Shown here: in pieces, positions 8,787 through 17,560 of the stretch
How the letters are laid out: each line of letters begins with the position of its first letter
Position numbering within the stretch: the first letter of the stretch is position 1
Origin: JAKACA01 sp049510975
Lineage (GTDB): Bacteria > Actinomycetota > Acidimicrobiia > Acidimicrobiales > Bog-793
DNA: 64,000 nt
Assembly: GCA_049510975.1 (NCBI GenBank)
Contig: JBEKYM010000014.1
Span: 1-64,000, forward strand
Reading direction: 5' to 3'
The notes under the pieces: generated by a model
What the model was told of the DNA's origin: nothing
Databases searched by the model: none
The model's input: only the letters and a program-made list of their open reading frames with translations
Translations under genes and position numbers: made by a program

Positions 8787-9598
8787 GGCTCTACTCTCCT
8801 TCCGTGGGACACCCCCTCGTGATGGGCATCGTGAACGTCACGCCCGACTCGTTCTTCGACGGAGGCCGCTATATCGATCACCATGCCGCCATCGCCCGCG
8901 GCCACGAGATGATCCGCCAAGGTGTCGACATCGTCGACGTCGGCGGTGAGTCGACGCGCCCGGGGGCCGCATCGGTGACCGAAGAGGAGGAGCTGCGCCG
9001 CGTCATCCCCGTCGTCGAGGCGCTCGCCGGCGCCATCGCCGTGTCCATCGACACGACCAAGCCTGCGGTCGCACGCGCCGCCGTCGAAGCCGGCGCCGTC
9101 CTCGTCAACGACGTGTCCGCCTCCCTGCACGAAGTCGCCGCCGAGACCGGTGCGGCCTTCGTCGCCATGCACCGCCAAGGGACGCCGACCGATATGCAGC
9201 GCGACCCGCACTACGACGACGTCGTCGGCGAGGTCGCCGATTACCTGGCTGCTCGGGCGTCACTGGCGATCGATGCCGGCGTCGGCGAAGTCTGGGTCGA
9301 CCCCGGCATCGGGTTCGGCAAGACCGCCCGGCACAACCTCGAGCTGCTCGCCGGACTTCCCCAGATCGTCGCCCTCGGCTACCCCGTGCTCGTCGGCACC
9401 AGCCGCAAGACTTTTCTCGGCCATCTCGCCGCCGGCACGTTGGCGAGCGGCGGGCCGCCGGCGCCGCTGGAGGAGCGTTTCGAGGGCTCGCTTGCCTCTG
9501 CGACCTTTGCGATGGCCCGCGGCGCTGCCGCCGTACGGGTGCACGACGTCGGCCCCACGGCCCAAGCCGCCCGCCTCGTCGGTGCGGTGACGCCATGA
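8783..9598 (+). CDS. folP: Dihydropteroate synthase
   Basis: FolP joins 6-hydroxymethyl-dihydropterin diphosphate to p-aminobenzoate and is the target of sulfonamides. The N-terminal signature GIVNVTPDSFFDGG, the DVGGESTRPGA loop and the C-terminal RVHDV motif are all present. GTG 8783 is chosen because it overlaps the folE stop and gives a standard 271-residue protein; the in-frame ATG at 8429 lies inside folE. GTG 8804 is a possible shorter start. The stop overlaps the next ATG (ATGA). Confidence 0.97.
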   Translation: MRLYSPSVGHPLVMGIVNVTPDSFFDGGRYIDHHAAIARGHEMIRQGVDIVDVGGESTRPGAASVTEEEELRRVIPVVEALAGAIAVSIDTTKPAVARAAVEAGAVLVNDVSASLHEVAAETGAAFVAMHRQGTPTDMQRDPHYDDVVGEVADYLAARASLAIDAGVGEVWVDPGIGFGKTARHNLELLAGLPQIVALGYPVLVGTSRKTFLGHLAAGTLASGGPPAPLEERFEGSLASATFAMARGAAAVRVHDVGPTAQAARLVGAVTP

Positions 9599-10119
9599 GG
9601 GGACGCTGGGCCGCCGGTATCGTGCCGCGCAACTTCGCCTGGATCATCAAGGACCGCCTCGCCGTGAGCGAACGACCGGGCGGCTATGCCCCCAATCACC
9701 GGAAGGTGAGGCGTCAGGAGGAGCTGTTATGGCTGAGGGCGCAGGGTTTCGATCGGGTGGTATCGCTGCTGTCTTCGTCGCACAACCTGCACGCCTACGC
9801 CGAATTCAACCTCGCCTCCTCGCACTTCCCGCTCTCGCTCACGGCCGACGTCGAAGCCGAAGGCACCCTCGCGGAGCTGTACCCCGCCATGTACGAGTGG
9901 CTCCGCTCCGGTGAGCGCATCCTCGTTCACCAGGACGAGCTCGGCGACCGCTTGATGGGCGTCATGGCCGGCTACATCCGCTGGAGCGCCATCCTGCCGG
10001 ACGGCCCGCGGTCGATCACCGTCGTCGAGCAGATCCTCTCCCGCCAGATGGGGTCGGCCGGGCGCCGTCTCGTCGCCATGGTGGACAGCCTCCCGCCGGT
10101 GCCCACCGCCGGGCCGTGA
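9595..10119 (+). CDS. Phosphatase-like protein lacking catalytic Cys, in folate operon
   Basis: A 174-residue protein coupled on both sides (ATGA with folP, GTGA with folB). Its central region resembles a small dual-specificity/tyrosine phosphatase fold: RVVSLLSSSHNLHAY, then HFPLS like the general-acid loop, then ILVHQDELGDRLMGVMAGYIRW. In active enzymes the signature is HCx5R; here the same spacing reads H112-Q113-x5-R119, so the nucleophilic cysteine is replaced by glutamine. The helix after the Arg is preserved. This suggests a pseudophosphatase that may bind a phosphate-bearing ligand or a partner. Folate synthesis still needs a step that dephosphorylates dihydroneopterin triphosphate, but a Cys-less protein is unlikely to catalyse it this way. 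The fold assignment rests on motif pattern only. Confidence 0.7.
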   Translation: MRGRWAAGIVPRNFAWIIKDRLAVSERPGGYAPNHRKVRRQEELLWLRAQGFDRVVSLLSSSHNLHAYAEFNLASSHFPLSLTADVEAEGTLAELYPAMYEWLRSGERILVHQDELGDRLMGVMAGYIRWSAILPDGPRSITVVEQILSRQMGSAGRRLVAMVDSLPPVPTAGP

Positions 10120-10481
10120 CGACTTCGAACATCTGCATCAACGGGCTTCGCGCCCTCGGCCGCCACGGAGTCCTGCCCGAGGAACAGGAGCGAGCGCAAC
10201 CCTTCGAGGTCGACATCACGATTGATACTCACATCGCGCCGGCGGCTCGCAGCGACGACCTTGCCGCCACGGTGGATTACGGCCTCGTGGTCGCCTCCGT
10301 CGTCGAGATCATCGAGACCAGGAGCTACCGGCTTCTCGAGGCGCTCGCCAGCGCCCTTGCCGACGACGTTCTCGCACGGCCGGGTGTCGAGGCCGTGACG
10401 GTCGAAGTCCGAAAGATCCGCCCCCCGCTGCCCGCCCAGGTCGAATCCGTCGGTGTGCGCCTGCGGCGCACGCGGGCGTGA
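10116..10481 (+). CDS. folB: Dihydroneopterin aldolase
   Basis: FolB cleaves 7,8-dihydroneopterin to 6-hydroxymethyl-dihydropterin and glycolaldehyde. The 121-residue length is standard. Recognisable segments are the N-terminal GLRALGRHGVLPEEQ, the VDYGLV stretch and the C-terminal VEVRKIRPPLP. GTG 10116 overlaps the preceding stop, and the stop overlaps the folK start (GTGA), so it is in the middle of the coupled fol run. Cytoplasmic. Confidence 0.96.
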   Translation: MTTSNICINGLRALGRHGVLPEEQERAQPFEVDITIDTHIAPAARSDDLAATVDYGLVVASVVEIIETRSYRLLEALASALADDVLARPGVEAVTVEVRKIRPPLPAQVESVGVRLRRTRA

Positions 10482-10966
10482 GGGTCTATCTGGGCCTTGG
10501 CTCGAACGTCGGCGACCGGCGCAGCCACCTCCGCCGAGCCGTCGAAGCCCTCCGTGTTGTCGACGGTTCGCTCGCGGTTTCGCCCCTCTACGAGACGGCG
10601 CCTGTGGGCGGCCCCAAGCAGGGCCTCTATCTCAACTGCGTCGTCGGCCTCGACTGGCAGCGCGGGCCCGCTGAGCTGCTCGAGCTCGCCCAATCGCTGG
10701 AGAGCGCAGCCGGCCGCGTGCGCACCGTGAAAGACGGTCCCCGCACCCTTGACGTCGACGTCCTGCTCGTCGACGGCGTCGAGCTGGCGACCGAAGAGCT
10801 GACCGTGCCTCATCCGCGCATGTTCGAACGGGGCTTCGTGCTGGCACCGCTCGAGGATCTCGATCCACTGCTCGTACCGTCCGGCTGGCGCCGGCAGATC
10901 GCTGGAGCGGAGAACCTGGCGAGGGACGTCCGCCGGGTTGGTACCATCGAGGACAACTCAATCTGA
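10478..10966 (+). CDS. folK: 6-hydroxymethyl-dihydropterin pyrophosphokinase
   Basis: FolK transfers pyrophosphate from ATP to 6-hydroxymethyl-dihydropterin, supplying the substrate for FolP. The N-terminal YLGLGSNVGDR and the signature DGPRTLDVDVLLVDG are present, followed by VPHPRMFERGFVLAPL. The 162-residue length is typical. GTG 10478 overlaps the folB stop. It ends the tightly coupled fol block; 52 bases without a gene follow before the DUF2520 protein. Confidence 0.97.
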   Translation: MRVYLGLGSNVGDRRSHLRRAVEALRVVDGSLAVSPLYETAPVGGPKQGLYLNCVVGLDWQRGPAELLELAQSLESAAGRVRTVKDGPRTLDVDVLLVDGVELATEELTVPHPRMFERGFVLAPLEDLDPLLVPSGWRRQIAGAENLARDVRRVGTIEDNSI

Positions 10967-11018
10967 GGGACGACCGGCACCCCACAAAGGGCTGGAACGA
11001 GAGTGAGGCTGACGACAG

Positions 11019-11774
11019 ATGACGTCGATCCGTATCATCGGTGGAGGACGCGCGGGTGGCTCCTTCGGGGGCGCCCTGGCCGGTGCCGGGATCGAAGTGC
11101 TCGAGACGCTCCATCGTTTCGATGACTTCCGCCGCGCGGCCCATGACGTCGACGCCGTTCTCCTCGCCGTGCCCGATCGAGCCGTCGCCGAGGTGGCCGC
11201 CGCCATCGAGCCGGTGGCGACGACGGTCGTGCTCCACTGCTCCGGGTCGCTCGGGCTCGATGTGCTCGCTCCGCATGCACGCGTCGGCTCGTTGCACCCG
11301 CTCGTGACCCTTCCCGACGCCGTCATCGGCGCGCTGCGCTTGCGGGGACGACCGTTCTTCGCCGTCGCCGGCGACCGTCTCGCCACCGATCTCGTGATCA
11401 CCCTGCGGGGCCAACCCATCGTCGTCGCCGACAACCGGCGGGCGTCCTACCACGCGGCTGCCTGTATGGCCGCCAACCACCTCGTCGGCTTGCTCGGGCA
11501 GGTCCAGCGGGTGGCCGAGTCCGCCGGCCTGCCGCTCGAGGCCTTCTTGCCACTGGCCCGCGGCGCGCTCGACGACGTCGCCCTGCTCGGCCCGGCCAAT
11601 GCCCTCACGGGACCGGCGTCGCGGGGAGATCTCGTGACGATCGACCGGCACCGCGCCGTTCTCGACCGCGCCGAACTGCCGGGCTACGACGCCGGTGTAG
11701 CCCTCGCCGAGCGGCTCGCCTACGAACGGCTCGGGTCGCAGCCCGAGCCCTCTGTCCCCGCCTCGTGGACCTGA
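11019..11774 (+). CDS. Rossmann/DUF2520 dehydrogenase-like protein
   Basis: A 251-residue protein from ATG 11019. The N-terminus has a dinucleotide-binding pattern (GGGRAGGSFGGALAG), then a DUF2520 helical domain resembling the C-terminal part of beta-hydroxyacid dehydrogenases and ketopantoate reductase (HAAACMAANHLVGLLGQ). In many actinobacteria this gene sits next to panC, which has prompted suggestions of a role in pantothenate synthesis; that is not proven. Its stop overlaps panC by 10 bases. Confidence 0.85.
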   Translation: MTSIRIIGGGRAGGSFGGALAGAGIEVLETLHRFDDFRRAAHDVDAVLLAVPDRAVAEVAAAIEPVATTVVLHCSGSLGLDVLAPHARVGSLHPLVTLPDAVIGALRLRGRPFFAVAGDRLATDLVITLRGQPIVVADNRRASYHAAACMAANHLVGLLGQVQRVAESAGLPLEAFLPLARGALDDVALLGPANALTGPASRGDLVTIDRHRAVLDRAELPGYDAGVALAERLAYERLGSQPEPSVPASWT

Positions 11775-12673
11775 TCGCCTCTGGCGAAGTTGTCCGCAAG
11801 GCGCTCCAGTCGGCCAGAGCCGGCGGAGCCTCCGTCGGGCTCGTCCCGACGATGGGAGCCCTCCACGCCGGCCACATCTCCCTCATCGGCGCCGCCCGCC
11901 GAGAATGTGACTGCGTCGCTGTCAGTATCTTCGTGAACCCGACGCAATTCGGCGATGTCGCCGACCTGAAGGCCTACCCTCGCAACCTCGACACGGATCT
12001 CGACATGTGCCGGGCGGCCGGCGTCGACGTCGTCTTTGCCCCGTCGGTGGCCGAGATGTACCCGCAGGGATCGCTCGACACCGCCGTCGTGCCTGGACAG
12101 TTGTCCGAGGTGCTCGAAGGCCCGTCGCGCCCCGGGCACTTCACCGGCGTCGCCACCATCGTGACCAAGCTGCTGTCGATCGCCGGCGGCTGCCGGGCGT
12201 ACTTCGGCGAGAAGGACTTTCAGCAGCTGGCGATCGTTCGGCGCCTCGTGAGCGATCTGGATATCGCCGTCGAGGTCATCGGCTGCCCGACCGTGCGAGA
12301 GGCCGACGGGCTGGCGATGTCGAGCCGCAACGGTCGCCTCGCCCCGCCTGAGCGCCAGGCAGCCACCGCGCTGCACCGGGCACTTTCGGCCGGGGTCGAC
12401 CTCGTGGTGGCCGGCGAGCGATCCGCCCGCCACGTCGGCGCCGCCATGGCGGCGGTTCTCGACTCCGAGGCGCTGGTGCGGACGGACTACGTCGCCGTCG
12501 CCGATCCGGTGGACCTGCGGCCCGTCTCCGACATCACCTCCGAGGTTCGCTTGCTCGTGGCCGCTGAGGTCGGAGCGGTCCGCCTCATTGACAACCTCGC
12601 CGCTGTGCCGCCGTGGCCCATTCTCGCTCGTGCGGCCGCCGAGGTGGCCGAGACTGCCGGGAGCGGGTGGTGA
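11765..12673 (+). CDS. panC: Pantothenate synthetase
   Basis: PanC condenses pantoate with beta-alanine using ATP. The ATP-binding signature PTMGALHAGHISL, the VSIFVNPTQFG segment and the MSSRN motif are present. GTG 11765 gives 302 residues, slightly longer than usual at both ends, and overlaps the DUF2520 stop. nadB begins inside its stop codon (GTGA). panD, often the next gene in actinobacteria, is not found in this window, so beta-alanine supply must be encoded elsewhere. Confidence 0.96.
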   Translation: MDLIASGEVVRKALQSARAGGASVGLVPTMGALHAGHISLIGAARRECDCVAVSIFVNPTQFGDVADLKAYPRNLDTDLDMCRAAGVDVVFAPSVAEMYPQGSLDTAVVPGQLSEVLEGPSRPGHFTGVATIVTKLLSIAGGCRAYFGEKDFQQLAIVRRLVSDLDIAVEVIGCPTVREADGLAMSSRNGRLAPPERQAATALHRALSAGVDLVVAGERSARHVGAAMAAVLDSEALVRTDYVAVADPVDLRPVSDITSEVRLLVAAEVGAVRLIDNLAAVPPWPILARAAAEVAETAGSGW

Positions 12674-14292
12674 GCCGGCTCGACGTGCTTGTCATCGGCT
12701 CGGGTGTGGCTGGGCTGTCGGCAGCCGTCGGCCTCGCCCAGCTCGCCGGTGCTCGCGTCGGCGTGCTCACGAAAGGCGAGCTCGAACAGGCGACGACCAG
12801 ATGGGCGCAGGGGGGCGTGGCGGCCGTGCTCCCTGGCGATGAGGACTCGACGGACCTGCACCTCGCCGACACGCTGCGCGCCGGCGCCGGGCTGTGCGAC
12901 GAGGCCGCCGTGCGCGTGCTCGTCGACGAGGGGCCGGCACGCGTGCACGAGCTCATCGCCCTCGGTGCGGTGTTCGACCGCGGGCCGGCGGGCGATCTCG
13001 CCCGCGCCCGCGAGGGCGGCCACTCGATGCCGAGGATCCTGCACGCCGGCGGCGCCGCTACCGGTGCCGAAGTCGAGCGTGCCCTCGTCGCCGCCGTCGA
13101 GGCGAGTGCCGCCGCCGTCCTCGAGCACTGGTTCGCCGTCGACCTCATCGTCGAGAACGGGCGCTGTGTCGGCGTGACCGCCCTCGACCCGGCCGGACAG
13201 CTGCAACGCGTCGAGGCCTCCGAGGTGTTGCTGGCGGCGGGCGGTGCCGGGCAGCTGTTCGCCGTCACGACGAACCCGACCGAGGCGACCGGCGACGGCA
13301 TCGCCATGGCGATGCGCGCCGGCGTGCCTGTGGCGGACTCGGAGTTCGTGCAGTTCCACCCGACCGCTCTCCACCACCCAGCCATGCCCCGCCCGCTCGT
13401 GTCGGAGGCGCTCCGGGGGCACGGGGCGGTGCTGCGGGGGATCGGGGGCCGGCGTTTCGTCGAGGAGCTGGCGCCGCGGGACGTCGTCAGCCGGGCGATC
13501 GCGGCCGAGATGGCCCAGACGGGCACGGAGAACGTCTGGCTCGATTGCACCGGGCTCGAGGACTTCGCCCTCCGCTTCCCGACGATTCATGCCTCGCTCC
13601 GCCAGATCGGCCTCGACCCCTCCAAGGACTGGCTGCCAGTGGCGCCGGCAGCCCATCACCTGAGTGGCGGCGTCCTCACCGATCTCGACGGCGCCACCGC
13701 CATGCCTGGCCTGTGGGCCGCCGGTGAGACGGCATGCTCCGGCGTACACGGCGCCAACCGCCTGGCCTCCAACTCGCTGCTCGAGGGAATGGTCTTCGGC
13801 GCCCGCGTCGTTGACGCCCTCGTGGACGGTCGTGCCGCAGACGTGGACCGTGCCCGGACCGGAGTGCTCGCCGGACATCCCACCATTGCCTTGCGGCCTA
13901 CTCCGGACTGCTCCTGCGGTATCGATCGCGGCCACTACACGCCGGCGGTGGCCGTCTCCGCCGATGACCGCCAGCTGGCGCATTCGCGGCGCCTTGGTGT
14001 CGCCGAGAGCCGAACGCAATTGCAATCGGCCCTCACGGCCTCTGCCGGTGTCGTGCGTGACGCCGTCTCGCTCAAGGCCGCCGGACAGGCCGTGGCGGAC
14101 GTGTCCCTTGCTGCCTGGCAGTCCACCGGCACGGTGGCCGGCGCCGAGTTGGCCAACCTGGTCCTGTTGGCGCACGCGCTCGTCGAGGCGGCAAGCGTGC
14201 GCGAGGAGAGCCGGGGAGCTCATACCCGATCCGACTTCCCACAGCCGTCTGCGGACTTCCTCGTGCGCCTCGTCCACGGGAGATTGCCGTGA
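12670..14292 (+). CDS. nadB: L-aspartate oxidase
   Basis: NadB oxidises L-aspartate to iminoaspartate with FAD, the first step of de novo NAD synthesis. The N-terminal FAD motif GSGVAGLSAAV, the TRWAQGGVAAVL stretch, the active-site region QFHPTALHHP and ANRLASNSLLEGMVFG are visible. GTG 12670 overlaps the panC stop; an in-frame ATG at 12613 lies inside panC. The product has 540 residues. nadA (quinolinate synthase), the usual partner, is not between nadB and nadC and is absent from the window. Confidence 0.96.
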   Translation: MSRLDVLVIGSGVAGLSAAVGLAQLAGARVGVLTKGELEQATTRWAQGGVAAVLPGDEDSTDLHLADTLRAGAGLCDEAAVRVLVDEGPARVHELIALGAVFDRGPAGDLARAREGGHSMPRILHAGGAATGAEVERALVAAVEASAAAVLEHWFAVDLIVENGRCVGVTALDPAGQLQRVEASEVLLAAGGAGQLFAVTTNPTEATGDGIAMAMRAGVPVADSEFVQFHPTALHHPAMPRPLVSEALRGHGAVLRGIGGRRFVEELAPRDVVSRAIAAEMAQTGTENVWLDCTGLEDFALRFPTIHASLRQIGLDPSKDWLPVAPAAHHLSGGVLTDLDGATAMPGLWAAGETACSGVHGANRLASNSLLEGMVFGARVVDALVDGRAADVDRARTGVLAGHPTIALRPTPDCSCGIDRGHYTPAVAVSADDRQLAHSRRLGVAESRTQLQSALTASAGVVRDAVSLKAAGQAVADVSLAAWQSTGTVAGAELANLVLLAHALVEAASVREESRGAHTRSDFPQPSADFLVRLVHGRLP

Positions 14293-15182
14293 GCGCCCCT
14301 GTGCAGCCCCCAGAGGCTGCCGTCCGGCGGGCGGTGAGCCTTGCTCTCGAAGAGGATCTGCTGCCGCTCGGGGACATCACGGCGGCACTCCTGCCCGCCG
14401 GTGCTCCCGGGCGGGCGGCCTTCGTCGTCCGTGCCGAGGGGGTGATCGCCGGCACCGCCTGTTTGTTGGAGACCTGCCGTCAGGTCGATCCCGCCCTGTC
14501 AGTGAACCTCTTGCTGGGCGACGGCTCGCTTGTCACCTCCGGGCAGGCCATCGCCACGGTGGAAGGCGCAATGGCCTCGATCGTCACGGCCGAGCGGACC
14601 GCGCTGAACTTCGTCTCTCATCTCTCCGGGGTTGCCTCCCTGACGGCCCGCTACGTCGCCGCTGCCACCGCTCGCAACCCGGCCACCCGCGTCCTCGACA
14701 CCCGCAAGACGACTCCGGGCCTGCGTGCCCTCGAGAAGGCGGCGGTGCGCGCCGGCGGGGGCTGGAACCACCGCGGCAACCTGTCCGAGGGTGTCCTCGT
14801 GAAGGACAACCACCTCGGATCGGCCACCATCGGCGAGGCCGTGCGCCGGGCGCGCCACCTCTGGCCGGGTCGCATGGTCGAAGTCGAGTGCGACCGGATC
14901 GAGCAGGTGAGCGAAGCAGTCGCCGCCGGGGCGACCATCGTGCTCTGCGACAACATGAGCCCGGAGGAGCTCGGGCGATGCGTCGAACTGGCGCGTGCCC
15001 ACGCCGGGCCTTCCGGCAACCGGGTGCTCATCGAAGCGTCCGGAGGAGTCACGCTCGAGACCATCGGCGCCTTCGCCGCCGCAGGTGCCGACCTTGTCTC
15101 GGTCGGTGCGCTCACACACTCGGCCCCCATCCTCGACGTGGGTCTCGACCTGGCGGCCGAAGCGCCCGCCGGCCTCGGCTAG
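14289..15182 (+). CDS. nadC: Nicotinate-nucleotide pyrophosphorylase
   Basis: NadC converts quinolinate and PRPP to nicotinate mononucleotide and CO2. The signatures RVLDTRKTTPGLRALEK and NHRGNLSEGVLVKDNH, and the C-terminal IEASGGVTLE, are all visible. The 297-residue length is normal. GTG 14289 overlaps the nadB stop (GTGA). coaX follows after 10 bases. Confidence 0.97.
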   Translation: MSAPVQPPEAAVRRAVSLALEEDLLPLGDITAALLPAGAPGRAAFVVRAEGVIAGTACLLETCRQVDPALSVNLLLGDGSLVTSGQAIATVEGAMASIVTAERTALNFVSHLSGVASLTARYVAAATARNPATRVLDTRKTTPGLRALEKAAVRAGGGWNHRGNLSEGVLVKDNHLGSATIGEAVRRARHLWPGRMVEVECDRIEQVSEAVAAGATIVLCDNMSPEELGRCVELARAHAGPSGNRVLIEASGGVTLETIGAFAAAGADLVSVGALTHSAPILDVGLDLAAEAPAGLG

Positions 15183-15192
15183 ACACTCTGCC

Positions 15193-16044
15193 GTGCTGCT
15201 TGCTCTCGACGTCGGGAACACCCACACCGTCATCGGTGTCTTCGACAACGCACCGGAGCCGGCGACGGCGCCGCCGGTTCGGCGCAACGCCGGCGAGCTG
15301 CCCGACCTGCGATACCACTGGCGCATCGCCACCGTCGCCGACCGGACCGCCGACGAGCATGCCCTCCTTCTCGTCGACTACTTGAGGCTCGTCGGTCTCG
15401 ACATCCGGGCTGACGAATTGCCGAAACACCTCTCCGGCATCGCCATCTCCTCGTCAGTCCCCTCGGCGACCTCGGCACTGCGGGAGATGGCGCAACGCTG
15501 GTTCCCGATCCCGACCGTGGTGATCGAGCCCGGTGTCCGGACGGGCATGCCCATCCTCTACGACAACCCGAAGGAAGTCGGCGCCGACCGCATCGCCAAC
15601 GCAGTCGGTGCCCTCGACCTGTTCGAGGCGCCCCTCATCGTCGTCGACCTTGGCACCGCGACGACGTTCGACGTCATCTCGGGAGCCGGCGAGTACCTCG
15701 GCGGTGCGATCACGCCGGGAATCGAGATCGCGACCGACGCCCTCTTCAGCCACGCGGCCGCGCTGCGGCGCGTCGAGCTCGTGGAGCCCCGCCACGTGAT
15801 CGGCAAGTCCACAGTCGAGTCGATCCAGTCGGGTGTCATCTACGGCTACGCCGGCTTGGTGGACGGACTCTGCCGACGCATCAAGGACGAGCTCGGCGAG
15901 GCGACCGTCGTGGCCACCGGTGGTCTGGCGTCGGTGATCCGGCCGCTGTCGCGCGAGATCGACCATCACGAGCCCTGGTTGACCCTGCACGGCCTCCGAC
16001 TCGTCTTCGAGCGCAACGTCGAGCGAACCGGAGCACGGCTGTGA
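15193..16044 (+). CDS. coaX: Type III pantothenate kinase
   Basis: CoaX phosphorylates pantothenate, the first step from vitamin B5 to CoA, and completes the path begun by PanC in this run. The phosphate loop DVGNTHTVIGVF is at the N-terminus, with DLGTATTFDVI in the middle and VVATGGLA near the end. GTG 15193 gives 283 residues; the longer frame from ATG 14995 lies inside nadC. A ~20-residue Pro/Ala-rich insertion follows the P-loop strand. The stop overlaps the lysS start (GTGA). Confidence 0.96.
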   Translation: MLLALDVGNTHTVIGVFDNAPEPATAPPVRRNAGELPDLRYHWRIATVADRTADEHALLLVDYLRLVGLDIRADELPKHLSGIAISSSVPSATSALREMAQRWFPIPTVVIEPGVRTGMPILYDNPKEVGADRIANAVGALDLFEAPLIVVDLGTATTFDVISGAGEYLGGAITPGIEIATDALFSHAAALRRVELVEPRHVIGKSTVESIQSGVIYGYAGLVDGLCRRIKDELGEATVVATGGLASVIRPLSREIDHHEPWLTLHGLRLVFERNVERTGARL

Positions 16045-17528
16045 CGGCCGACGTCCCGTACCGCTTCGACGACCACACGCCCCTCGGCGACGTCGTGAGC
16101 ACCTACGCCACCCGCCTCGGCGACGGGGACGAGTCCGGCGAGGTCGTCACGGTTGCCGGTCGCATGATGCTGTTGCGCGATCAGGGCAAGCTCGCCTTCG
16201 CCACCCTGCGAGAGTGGACCGGCTCGATCCAGCTGTTCGCCCTCGACCAGCTCACGGCGGACTTCGCCGACTTCAAGCGGCTGAGCCTCGGGGACTGGAT
16301 CGGCGCCACCGGAGAGGTCGTGAAGACACGCCGCGGCGAGCTGTCGGTCAAGGTGCACTCCTGGACGTTGCTGGCGCATGCCCGCAGTGGGTTCGGCGAC
16401 AAGTGGCGCGGGGTGAACGATCCCGACGTCCGCTACCGCCAGCGCGAAGTCGACATGTGGGCGAACGAAGGGGTCCGGGACCGGTTCCTGATGCGCTCGC
16501 GCATTGTCGGCGCCGTGCGCGAACTGCTGACGGCTCGAGGGTATGTGGAGGTGGAGACGCCGGTGCTGCTGCCCCAAGCCGGCGGTGCCAACGCCAAGCC
16601 GTTCGTCACTCACTTCAACTCGATGCATGCCGACTTCTACCTGCGCATCGCCACCGAGCTGTATCTCAAGCGCTGCGTCATCGGCGGCCTCGAGCGGGTC
16701 TTCGAGGTCGGGCGGGTCTTTCGCAACGAGGGGATCGGCCCGAAATACAACCCGGAGTTCACGATGTTGGAGGCCTACCAGGCCTATGCCGATTACCACG
16801 ACATGGCCGAGCTCATCGAGTACCTCGCCAGCGGCACCGCCCTCGTCGCCACGGGCGGGACCGTCATCCAGTTCCAAGGCCGCCAGCTCGATCTCACGCC
16901 CCCGTGGCGCAAGGCGACGATGACCGAGGTCGTGCAGGAGGCGACCGGTCACGAGCTCAGTCTCGACACGCCGCTCGAACAGCTGCGCACGGCCGCCGGC
17001 GAGCTCGACGTCGAGATCCATCCGGGCGATGACGCCGGCCAGGTGCTCACGGCCATCTACGAGAAGACGACCGAGCCCAACCTCTGGGGCCCCGTGCACG
17101 TCATGGACTACCCGGAGTCCGTGTCACCGCTCACTCGCAAGCACCGTTCCAAGCCTGGCTACGTCGAACGGATCACGCCGATCGCCGCCGGACGCGAGCT
17201 CGGGGAGTGCTACAGCGAACTGTTGGATCCCGATGATCAGCGGGCTCGTTTTGCTGCTCAGGTCGCCGATCGCGAGCGGGGCTACGACGAGGCCATGGAG
17301 ATGGACGAGGACTTCATCCGGGCCCTCGAACGCGGCATGCCGCCGCTCGGCGGCATCGGTCTCGGGATCGATCGGCTCGTGATGCTGCTCGCGGACGTCA
17401 GCCACATCCGCGAGGTCCTGCTGTTCCCTGCCCTGCGGCCCGAAGCCGGCCGCGACTCCGGCGAGAGTGGGGCCGGCGAGAGTGAAGACGCTACGGCCGG
17501 CGAATCCGGCAATTCCGGGGACCGATAA
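16041..17528 (+). CDS. lysS: Class II lysyl-tRNA synthetase
   Basis: The 495-residue enzyme charges tRNA-Lys. The N-terminal OB-fold anticodon-binding domain covers ~residues 30-140; class II motif 2 is FRNEGIGPKYNPEFTMLEAY and motif 3 is GGIGLGIDRLVMLL. The last ~25 residues are a Gly/Glu/Ser-rich tail with imperfect GESG repeats, not part of the catalytic fold. It ends the cofactor run. A convergent prenyl synthase gene starts its stop 32 bases downstream. Confidence 0.97.
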   Translation: MTADVPYRFDDHTPLGDVVSTYATRLGDGDESGEVVTVAGRMMLLRDQGKLAFATLREWTGSIQLFALDQLTADFADFKRLSLGDWIGATGEVVKTRRGELSVKVHSWTLLAHARSGFGDKWRGVNDPDVRYRQREVDMWANEGVRDRFLMRSRIVGAVRELLTARGYVEVETPVLLPQAGGANAKPFVTHFNSMHADFYLRIATELYLKRCVIGGLERVFEVGRVFRNEGIGPKYNPEFTMLEAYQAYADYHDMAELIEYLASGTALVATGGTVIQFQGRQLDLTPPWRKATMTEVVQEATGHELSLDTPLEQLRTAAGELDVEIHPGDDAGQVLTAIYEKTTEPNLWGPVHVMDYPESVSPLTRKHRSKPGYVERITPIAAGRELGECYSELLDPDDQRARFAAQVADRERGYDEAMEMDEDFIRALERGMPPLGGIGLGIDRLVMLLADVSHIREVLLFPALRPEAGRDSGESGAGESEDATAGESGNSGDR

Positions 17529-17533
17529 CGGCT

Positions 17534-17558
17534 CGGGCGAGCTGCGGGCGAGCGCCCG
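17534..17558. terminator. Possible bidirectional hairpin between convergent genes
   Basis: CGGGCG at 17534-17539 and again at 17545-17550 can each pair with CGCCCG at 17553-17558. The site lies between the convergent lysS and polyprenyl synthase stops. There is no T-run, so intrinsic termination is weakly supported. Confidence 0.3.
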
Positions 17559-17560
17559 GG

